Shown here piece by piece: positions 57,788-64,000 of a stretch of 64,000 nt of DNA; positions within the stretch are counted from its first letter, which is position 1, and every line of letters begins with the position of its first letter. Position numbers and translations under genes: made by a program. The stretch comes from Proteus terrae. GTDB taxonomy: Bacteria; Pseudomonadota; Gammaproteobacteria; Enterobacterales; Enterobacteriaceae. The notes beneath the pieces are model-generated. The model searched no databases and was not told where the DNA came from. It saw only the letters and a program-made list of their open reading frames with translations. The stretch covers positions 1 through 64,000 of the forward strand of contig NZ_PENS01000011.1 of the NCBI RefSeq assembly GCF_003144325.1. Direction: 5' to 3'.

Positions 57788-59161
57788 TTATGCAGACTCC
57801 ACTTTGTATTTCAGCAAAAGAGAGATAACAAACGCAGTCACAAAGGCAATCACAAGGCCAATAATATAGTTCATAATTGAACCTGCTTGCACGATTGCAA
57901 TACCCGGAATGGCAGTCAACCCTACGGCTGTCATATAAACATGCGAGCCTACAACCCAAGCGCCTCCAGCTGCACCACCAATTAAAGCCGCAATAAATGG
58001 TTTTCCATAACGTAAATTGATCCCGAAAATGGCAGCTTCAGTAATGCCTAACATAGCGGAGAAGCCTGAGGGGATCGTAATAGCTTTAATTTTTGCATCA
58101 TTGGTTTTAAACCAAACAGCAATACAAGCTCCCCCTTGAGCAATATTTGCCATCGCCCAAATTGGCAATAAAAAATTAACCCCAATATTTGGGTTGCCTA
58201 ATAAACCAGCTTCAACTGCATGAAAACTATGATGAATACCTGTAATAACAATCACAGAATAGAGTCCACCAAAAATCAGCCCTGCAATCCAACCCGCTTG
58301 TGTAATTAAGGTGCTTAATAATAATGAAATACCGTCACCTAAAAGTCGACCAACAGGCCCTATGACTAATAACGCGACAAACCCTGAAATAATGACGGTT
58401 AAAAATGGCGTGATAATTAAATCGAGGGCATTAGGAACAACTTTACGTAATTGTTTTTCCAATACACTCATAAACCAAACGGCAAGTAATACTGGAAAAA
58501 CAGTGCCTTGATAACCAATCATGGCGACTTCTAATCCAAAGAAATTCATGGTGTTAAAACCCGCAGCAACGCCCCATGCATTAGTTAATGCGGGATGCGT
58601 TAGAATTCCACCGAGTGTTGCACCAAGATAAGGATTTCCGCCAAACTCCTTTGCGGCTGTAAAGCCAATTAAAATAGGTAAAATAATAAATGCCGCAGAG
58701 CTACACATATCAAGCATGATATAGAGTGCATTATCAGGACTTACCCATTGGTTAGTTTTCATTAATCCCAGTAACCCCATTAATAAACCTGACGCCACAA
58801 TAGCGGGAATAATGGGAACAAAGATATTAGAAAGCAGTCTGGCAATACGTTGAAATGGATTGAGTTTTTTAGCCGCAATATTGGCAGCTTCAGATTTGCT
58901 TGATTCACCAATGCCGGCAGCCGCAATAAATGCAGCATGAACTTTATTGACTAAGCCAGTACCAAAAATCACTTGAATTTGCCCTGCGTTACTAAAACAC
59001 CCTTTCACACCCTCTAATTTATTGATTGCCTCTTTATCAGCTTTAGTGTCATCGACTAATACAAGTCTTAAACGAGTAGCACAATGCGCCGCACTGGCAA
59101 TGTTTTCAGCACCTCCCAATAAAGGTACTAGTTGGCGAGCAATATTTTCAATATTCATCAT
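57788..59161 (-). CDS. scrA: PTS sucrose-specific EIIBC
   Basis: In this 457-residue protein the EIIB domain at residues 1-85 has the phosphorylated Cys in ASAAHCATRLRLVL (about 26). The EIIC membrane domain from about 105 contains the TGIHHSFHAVEAGLLG and GITEAAIFGINLRY motifs. No EIIA is attached, so it takes phosphate from the glucose EIIA (Crr). It imports sucrose as sucrose-6-phosphate. It is the first gene of scrABR; the porin gene scrY found in other scr regulons is missing. Confidence 0.92.
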   Translation of the reverse strand: MMNIENIARQLVPLLGGAENIASAAHCATRLRLVLVDDTKADKEAINKLEGVKGCFSNAGQIQVIFGTGLVNKVHAAFIAAAGIGESSKSEAANIAAKKLNPFQRIARLLSNIFVPIIPAIVASGLLMGLLGLMKTNQWVSPDNALYIMLDMCSSAAFIILPILIGFTAAKEFGGNPYLGATLGGILTHPALTNAWGVAAGFNTMNFFGLEVAMIGYQGTVFPVLLAVWFMSVLEKQLRKVVPNALDLIITPFLTVIISGFVALLVIGPVGRLLGDGISLLLSTLITQAGWIAGLIFGGLYSVIVITGIHHSFHAVEAGLLGNPNIGVNFLLPIWAMANIAQGGACIAVWFKTNDAKIKAITIPSGFSAMLGITEAAIFGINLRYGKPFIAALIGGAAGGAWVVGSHVYMTAVGLTAIPGIAIVQAGSIMNYIIGLVIAFVTAFVISLLLKYKVESA

Positions 59162-59225
59162 AGCCTCAGTAACTCTTACTTCATTTATAAACGATTATTA
59201 ATAGAAACCACAAAAACTAAAACGG

Positions 59226-59270
59226 TTTAGCTAATGACTTGATTAAATAAAAACCTATCTTAAATGGCAA
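59226..59270 (-). promoter_or_regulatory. scrA promoter with ScrR operator at the start point
   Basis: On the minus strand TTGCCA (59265-59270) and TTTAAT (59242-59247) are 17 bp apart, predicting a start near 59235. The ScrR-like core TTTAGCTAA (59226-59234) sits right there, so the repressor would block initiation. Confidence 0.65.
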
Positions 59271-59297
59271 TAAATATGCGTATAAAAGCGTTTTATT

Positions 59298-59313
59298 TGT
59301 GATCTAAACGACA
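59298..59313. promoter_or_regulatory. CRP-like site upstream of the scrA promoter
   Basis: TGTGA-TCTAAA-CGACA matches the first CRP half-site perfectly and three of five positions of the second. Its centre is about 70 bp upstream of the predicted scrA start, a helical phase used by class I CRP promoters. Confidence 0.5.
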
Positions 59314-59368
59314 AAAAAACAGATAATTAATCTTATTTAGATAGTAAGAGAGAAATGAATACAATCGA

Positions 59369-59401
59369 CAAGCTAAACAATTTATTTTTTGTTTAGCTAA
59401 A
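59369..59401. promoter_or_regulatory. Additional ScrR-type operators
   Basis: TTTAGCTAAA at 59392-59401 is a perfect palindrome, and CAAGCTAAAC at 59369-59378 is a partial copy about two helical turns away. With the site at 59226 they could allow repression by looping. Confidence 0.5.
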
Positions 59402-59660
59402 TAAATTAATATAATGTTAAATAATTTAATTTTAGAAAAATATATTCCATTCATTAGTTTTATTGGTAAATAATCTATTTAAATCTGATAGATAGCACAT
59501 TATTACTCTGCTATTTTCTGATATCCGTAACATTACAATACCTCATAAATCGTTATATATTTTATTATACAATACATTTAATCAAATGATTAAATTTAAT
59601 TAATACAAAAACTTAAGTTAACCTCAAAAACTGGTAACGCTTGTAATAAATCACTTTTCT
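59402..59660. other. AT-rich region between the scr and dms control regions
   Basis: About 260 bp lack an open frame, strong hairpin or repeat. It separates two divergent operons. Confidence 0.4.
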
Positions 59661-59701
59661 TTGATGTAAAGCAACTACAACTTTTAGAAAATACGTAGTA
59701 T
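59661..59701 (+). promoter_or_regulatory. FNR-type activated promoter of dmsABC
   Basis: TTGAT-GTAA-AGCAA (59661-59674) matches the FNR consensus TTGAT-N4-ATCAA at 9 of 10 positions. A -10 TAGTAT (59696-59701) predicts a start near 59709, which puts the FNR centre at about -41.5, the classic class II position. The leader to dmsA is then about 125 nt. Confidence 0.65.
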
Positions 59702-59832
59702 CCACATTAACAGTTGGGTTTTATTGCCTACGTTAAAATGCTTATTTTTTAACAACAATAACAATAATTATTTCTCTATAAGCTTATGGGCTTCTTTTTT
59801 CTTAAAAATATAAATAATCAAGTGAGTAATGT

Positions 59833-62271
59833 ATGAAAAACATCAAAGAGATGGCGTTACTTTCCACTCCCTTATCTCGCCGTCGTTTTGTAAAAACAGG
59901 TGCAGCGGGTGGTTTAGCAATAACTGCTGGGGGATTATCTCTCCCCTTTAATCAAGCCGTCGCCTCAGAAACAAAACCAACAACCAACAGCGAAAAAGTG
60001 GTATGGAGCGCCTGTACTGTAAACTGCGGTAGCCGTTGTCCATTACGTATGCATGTGGTTGATGGTGAAATTAAGTACGTCGAAACTGATAACACAGGCA
60101 ATGATGTCTACGAAGAATTACACCAAGTTCGTGCCTGTTTACGTGGTCGTTCTATGCGTCGTCGTGTTTATAATCCAGACCGTTTACGTTATCCAATGAA
60201 ACGTGTAGGTAAACGTGGTGAAGGTAAATTTGAACGTATTTCATGGGATGAAGCGTTTGATACTATTTCAGATACCATGAAACGTTTAATCAAAGATTAT
60301 GGTAATGAATCTATTTATCTAAACTACGGTACTGGTACTTTAGGTGGCACTATGACGAAGTCTTGGCCACCGGGTGCAACATTAATTGCACGTTTAATGA
60401 ATTGTTGTGGTGGTTATCTTAATCACTATGGTGACTATAGTACGGCGCAAATCGCGGCTGGCTTAAACTATACCTATGGTGGTTGGGCAGATGGTAATAG
60501 CCCTTCAGATATTGAAAACACCAAACTTGTCGTGATGTTCGGTAATAATCCAGGCGAAACACGTATGAGTGGTGGCGGTGTTACCTATTATGTTGAGCAA
60601 GCACGTGAAAAATCTGATGCACGAATGATTATCATCGACCCACGCTATACCGATACAGGTGCAGGCCGTGAAGATGAATGGATCCCTATTCGTCCGGGAA
60701 CAGATGCGGCATTAGTCAATGCATTAGCTTATGTCATGATCAAAGAAGACTTAGTGGATAAGCCTTTCTTAGATAAATACTGTGTTGGTTATGATGAAAC
60801 CACTATGCCAGAAGGTGCGCCAAAAAATGGTCACTATAAAGCCTATATTTTAGGTGATGGCGCAGATGGTCAGCCAAAAACCCCTGAATGGGCAGCACAA
60901 ATCACTGGCATCCCTGCTTCACGTATTGTTAAATTAGCGCGTGAAATCGCAACAGCAAAACCAGCTTATATTACACAAGGCTGGGGGCCTCAACGCCGTT
61001 CTAACGGTGAGCTTGCTTCTCGCGCTATTGCGATGCTCTCTATTTTAACGGGGAATGTGGGAATTAACGGCGGTAATACTGGTGCTCGTGAAGGCTCTTA
61101 CAGTATTCCTTTTGTTCGTATGCCAACGCTAACTAACCCAGTCACCACCAGCATTTCCATGTTTATGTGGACGGATGCCATTTTACGTGGCCCTGAAATG
61201 ACCGCAACCCGTGATGGTGTTCGTGGTAAAGACAAGCTTGATGTACCTATCAAAATGGTATGGAACTACGCGGGTAACTGCTTAGTTAACCAACATTCTG
61301 AAATCAATCGTACTCATGACATTTTGCAAGACGATAAAAAATGCGAAATGATTGTGGTGATCGATAACCATATGACAGCATCTGCTAAATATGCCGATAT
61401 TCTACTGCCTGACTGCACTGCATCAGAACAGATGGATTTCTGTATGGATGCTTCAGCGGGTAATATGGCTTATGTTATTTTCGCTGATCAGGCAATCAAA
61501 CCTCGTTTTGAAAGCCGTAATATCTATGAAATGACAAGCGAAATTGCAAAACGTATGGGAGTGGGTGAAAAATTCACTGAAAACCGTACTCAAGAAGAGT
61601 GGTTACGTCATCTTTACGAGCAATCTCGTCAAAACTTACCTGAACTGCCGACTTTTGAAGAATTCCGAGCTCAAGGTATCTTCAAAAAACGCGATCCTGA
61701 AGGCCATCACGTTGCTTATCGTAAATTCCGTGAGGATCCTGAAAATAACCCATTAACCACACCATCAGGCAAAATTGAGATTTATTCTTCTCAGCTTGCC
61801 AACATTAAAGCGACATGGGAGCTGGCGTCTGACGATGTGATTGATCCACTGCCTGTCTATTCTGCTGGCTTTGAAAGTTATGGCGACCCGGCAATGGAAA
61901 AATATCCATTACAAATGACAGGATTCCACTATAAATCACGCACTCACTCAACTTATGGCAACGTTGATGTCTTAAAAGCTGCTTGCCCTCAAGAGATGTG
62001 GATCAACCCTGTTGATGCGTCTAAGCGCGGTATCAAACACGGTGATTTAGTGCGTATTTATAACGATCGTGGTGAAGTTAGGATCAACGCAAAAGTTACA
62101 CCTCGTATTTTACCTGGTGTAGTCGGTTTAAGTGAAGGCGCTTGGTATAACCCAGATAGCAACCGTATCGATCACGCAGGTAGCATTAACGTGTTAACGA
62201 CACAACGCCCTTCACCTCTCGCTAAGGGTAATCCTTCTCACAGTAATCTTGTTGAAGTCGTCAAGGCGTAA
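59833..62271 (+). CDS. dmsA: Anaerobic dimethyl sulfoxide reductase, catalytic subunit A
   Basis: The 812-residue molybdopterin enzyme (E. coli DmsA 814) has a Tat signal peptide with SRRRFVKTGA at about 15-24 and cleavage near residue 45. The [4Fe-4S] ligands are in CTVNCGSRCP and RACLRGRS, and the Mo-ligand Ser is probably in HYGDYSTAQIAAGL. It reduces DMSO or amine N-oxides as terminal electron acceptor at the periplasmic or membrane face, fed by DmsB and DmsC. dmsB starts 11 nt after its stop. An FNR-type site upstream fits anaerobic induction. Confidence 0.94.
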   Translation: MKNIKEMALLSTPLSRRRFVKTGAAGGLAITAGGLSLPFNQAVASETKPTTNSEKVVWSACTVNCGSRCPLRMHVVDGEIKYVETDNTGNDVYEELHQVRACLRGRSMRRRVYNPDRLRYPMKRVGKRGEGKFERISWDEAFDTISDTMKRLIKDYGNESIYLNYGTGTLGGTMTKSWPPGATLIARLMNCCGGYLNHYGDYSTAQIAAGLNYTYGGWADGNSPSDIENTKLVVMFGNNPGETRMSGGGVTYYVEQAREKSDARMIIIDPRYTDTGAGREDEWIPIRPGTDAALVNALAYVMIKEDLVDKPFLDKYCVGYDETTMPEGAPKNGHYKAYILGDGADGQPKTPEWAAQITGIPASRIVKLAREIATAKPAYITQGWGPQRRSNGELASRAIAMLSILTGNVGINGGNTGAREGSYSIPFVRMPTLTNPVTTSISMFMWTDAILRGPEMTATRDGVRGKDKLDVPIKMVWNYAGNCLVNQHSEINRTHDILQDDKKCEMIVVIDNHMTASAKYADILLPDCTASEQMDFCMDASAGNMAYVIFADQAIKPRFESRNIYEMTSEIAKRMGVGEKFTENRTQEEWLRHLYEQSRQNLPELPTFEEFRAQGIFKKRDPEGHHVAYRKFREDPENNPLTTPSGKIEIYSSQLANIKATWELASDDVIDPLPVYSAGFESYGDPAMEKYPLQMTGFHYKSRTHSTYGNVDVLKAACPQEMWINPVDASKRGIKHGDLVRIYNDRGEVRINAKVTPRILPGVVGLSEGAWYNPDSNRIDHAGSINVLTTQRPSPLAKGNPSHSNLVEVVKA

Positions 62272-62282
62272 GGAGTCTGGTT

Positions 62283-62900
62283 ATGTCAACGCAATATGGT
62301 TTTTACATTGATTCAAGTCGTTGCACCGGCTGCAAAACCTGTGAACTGGCGTGCAAGGATTTTAAAAATTTATCCCCTGAAGTCAATTTCCGCCGTATCT
62401 ATGAATATGCGGGTGGTGATTGGACAGAGCAAGATGGCGTTTATACACAGAACGTTTTTGCTTATTACCTATCTATTTCGTGTAACCACTGTGACGATCC
62501 CGCTTGTGCCAAAGTTTGCCCAAGTGGTGCGATGCATAAACGTGAAGACGGCTTTGTTGTCGTTAACGAAGATATTTGTATCGGTTGTCGCTATTGTCAT
62601 ATGGCTTGCCCTTATGGCGCACCGCAATTTGATGAAGTCAAAGGTCATATGACCAAATGTGATGGTTGCTATGAGCGTGTAGCCGAAGGTAAAAAACCGA
62701 TTTGTGTCGAATCTTGTCCACTACGTGCATTAGATATGGCACCGATTGAAGAGTTACGCGCTAAATATGGTGATTTAGCTGAAATCGCCCCACTTCCTTC
62801 AGCAAAATATACCAAGCCAAATATTGTCCTTAAATTAAATGCCAATAGCCGTCCTGTGGGTGATACCACCGGTCATCTGGCAAACCCAGGGGAGGTGTAA
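62283..62900 (+). CDS. dmsB: Anaerobic dimethyl sulfoxide reductase, iron-sulfur subunit B
   Basis: The 205 residues carry four ferredoxin-type Cys groups for four [4Fe-4S] clusters: CTGCKTCELAC, CNHCDDPACAKVCP, CIGCRYCHMACP and CDGCYERVAEGKKPICVESC. It passes electrons from DmsC to DmsA. It has no signal peptide of its own and is exported with DmsA through Tat. Length matches E. coli DmsB (205). dmsC starts 1 nt after its stop. Confidence 0.94.
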   Translation: MSTQYGFYIDSSRCTGCKTCELACKDFKNLSPEVNFRRIYEYAGGDWTEQDGVYTQNVFAYYLSISCNHCDDPACAKVCPSGAMHKREDGFVVVNEDICIGCRYCHMACPYGAPQFDEVKGHMTKCDGCYERVAEGKKPICVESCPLRALDMAPIEELRAKYGDLAEIAPLPSAKYTKPNIVLKLNANSRPVGDTTGHLANPGEV

Positions 62901-62901
62901 G

Positions 62902-63759
62902 ATGGTGGGATTGCATGAATGGCCACTAATGTTTTTTACCGTTATCGGTCAAAGTGTTGCTGGCGCTTTTATTATTATGGGATGCGCTATTCTTTCGGGT
63001 AAGCTCTCCGCAGAAATGAACCGAAAAGTGCATTACAGCATGTTTGGACTCTGGGCATTAATGGGAATTGGTTTCTTACTATCCATGATGCACATGGGAA
63101 CTCCACTACGTGCATTTAACTCATTACTTCGTCTAGGTCACTCATCATTAAGTAATGAAATTGCCAGCGGTTCAATTTTCTTTGCACTGGGTGGTATTTA
63201 CTGGTTACTGGCTGTACTTAATAAAATGCCAGCTGCATTAGGTAAATTATGGGTCGCGCTGGTTATGGTATTAGCCGCATTATTTATTACGGCGATCTCT
63301 CGTGTATACCAAATTGATACCGTTCCAACTTGGTATAACAGCTACACGACATTTAATTTTGTGCTAACCGCCTTTATCGGTGGCCCTATTTTAGCGGCAC
63401 TTTTACTGCGTATTGCGGGTTTTAACCTCAATTGTGTCAGTGCATTGCCAATATTAAGTGTTATCGCGATTGTTGTGAGTGCCATTGTGGCAACATCACA
63501 AGGTTTTGAATTAGGCTCTATTCAAACCTCTGTGCAAAAAGCGGTGGATTTAGTCCCTAACTATGGTGCTTTAATGGGTATTAAATTAGTGGCTTTAGTT
63601 TTAGGCTTAAGTTGCTGGATTGCGCCACTGTTACGTAAAAATAACCCTTCTGTTGCATTGTTAGCATTGGGCTTTATTTTAGTGTTTGCTGGTGAGTTTA
63701 TAGGACGCGGTGTGTTCTATGGTTTACATATGACTGTCGGTATGGCGATAGTTGGCTAA
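62902..63759 (+). CDS. dmsC: Anaerobic dimethyl sulfoxide reductase, membrane anchor C
   Basis: The start ATG 62902 (MVGLHEWPLMFFTVIGQSVAGAF) follows GGGGAGGTG and gives 285 residues (E. coli 287). About eight membrane segments are seen, as in DmsC, which anchors DmsAB and oxidises menaquinol. LHEWPLMFFTVIGQ and the later GRGVFYGLHMTVGM are family landmarks. A longer frame starting inside dmsB is rejected. Confidence 0.92.
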   Translation: MVGLHEWPLMFFTVIGQSVAGAFIIMGCAILSGKLSAEMNRKVHYSMFGLWALMGIGFLLSMMHMGTPLRAFNSLLRLGHSSLSNEIASGSIFFALGGIYWLLAVLNKMPAALGKLWVALVMVLAALFITAISRVYQIDTVPTWYNSYTTFNFVLTAFIGGPILAALLLRIAGFNLNCVSALPILSVIAIVVSAIVATSQGFELGSIQTSVQKAVDLVPNYGALMGIKLVALVLGLSCWIAPLLRKNNPSVALLALGFILVFAGEFIGRGVFYGLHMTVGMAIVG

Positions 63760-63777
63760 TTAAAAACGGCTACCTTT

Positions 63778-63832
63778 AAACCGCTGTAATAGTTAAAAAG
63801 CCATACTTTTTATCTGTTATGGCGGTTTTCCT
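63778..63832. terminator. Terminator after dmsC
   Basis: A long imperfect hairpin pairs AAACCGCTGTAATAG (63778-63792) with CTGTTATGGCGGTTT (63814-63828), extended inside by AAAAAG / CTTTTT. It is followed by a pyrimidine-rich TTCCTTTTAT tail. Confidence 0.65.
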
Positions 63833-63933
63833 TTTATAATGAGGTATCACTCTTTTTTAATCTTCGTCATTATGTTTAGATAGAAAATCGCATATAGTAA
63901 AGACAATAAATCTAAGCGGATTATAAAAATATT

Positions 63934-64000
63934 ATGGAACAACAACTTATTACTGATATCTCTCTCACTGCGCGTATTTTAGGCGCCGCGTTTTATTACG
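63934..64000 (+). CDS. dmsD: 5' end of a DmsD/TorD-family chaperone gene (cut by window edge)
   Basis: Twenty-two codons are visible, MEQQLITDISLTARILGAAF then YY. This matches the DmsD opening (FSVAARVLGALFYYAP in E. coli). DmsD binds the Tat signal of DmsA and guards its maturation, so its place after dmsABC is sensible. The rest lies outside the window. Confidence 0.65.
   Translation, partial: MEQQLITDISLTARILGAAFYY

Noticed and set aside
62839-62901. Upstream extension of dmsC into dmsB
   Set aside because: The ATG at 62902 has a strong Shine-Dalgarno and gives the family length; the extension is dmsB read in another frame.

Overview
The window looks like chromosome of a low-GC enterobacterium of the Proteus/Providencia/Morganella group, most likely Proteus. 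The house-keeping proteins (GlgBXCAP, DmsABC, ScrAB, DdlA, YdeE, LeuE, YqfB) are clearly enterobacterial, while codon use and intergenic DNA are strongly AT-rich. The genus is an inference from remembered family sequences; no search was run. No rRNA, tRNA, CRISPR array, intact insertion sequence or prophage was seen.

Layout. 1-6.5 kb is a decay zone: an unrecognised gene with three frameshifts, the 3' end of a siderophore permease gene with an amber stop, an accA-like fragment abutting a lysR tail, and ydeE broken in a T8 run. It also holds an intact TetR/DHA2 exporter pair with an operator inside the promoter. 6.5-31.4 kb is accessory chromosome: small enzymes, regulators and transporters, often as divergent regulator/target pairs. 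These include MocR with an EamA exporter, MerR with an MFS exporter behind a textbook 19-bp-spacer promoter, TetR with a DJ-1/PfpI protein, and LysR with a TauE exporter. It also holds a PLP lyase with a MetQ-like lipoprotein, ddlA, an ABC-F protein behind a candidate leader peptide, an alkylation-repair pair, and two more gene remnants (O-methyltransferase, DAO oxidase).

31.8-41.3 kb is the complete glycogen operon glgBXCAP: branching, debranching, ADP-glucose synthesis, polymerisation and phosphorolysis. 41.4-46 kb holds an Fe-S-type regulator divergent from an MFS exporter, an orphan AT-rich ORF of unknown function, and an overlapping RidA/dehydratase pair.

46-53 kb is the most interesting block. 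It is one apparent operon encoding a DeoR-HTH/PfkB fusion, a tripartite tricarboxylate transporter (TctC, TctB, TctA), a divergent DhaK/DhaL kinase and a DapA-family aldolase. It reads as a catabolic module for an unidentified carboxylated substrate: import, aldol cleavage, and phosphorylation of a short carbonyl product.

53-59 kb holds AzlCD with an AraC regulator, then a minimal sucrose operon scrA-scrB-scrR with a promoter, operators and CRP-like site that can be placed exactly. 59.8 kb to the end is anaerobic DMSO reductase dmsABC behind an FNR-type site at about -41.5, followed by the first codons of a dmsD-like chaperone gene cut by the window edge.
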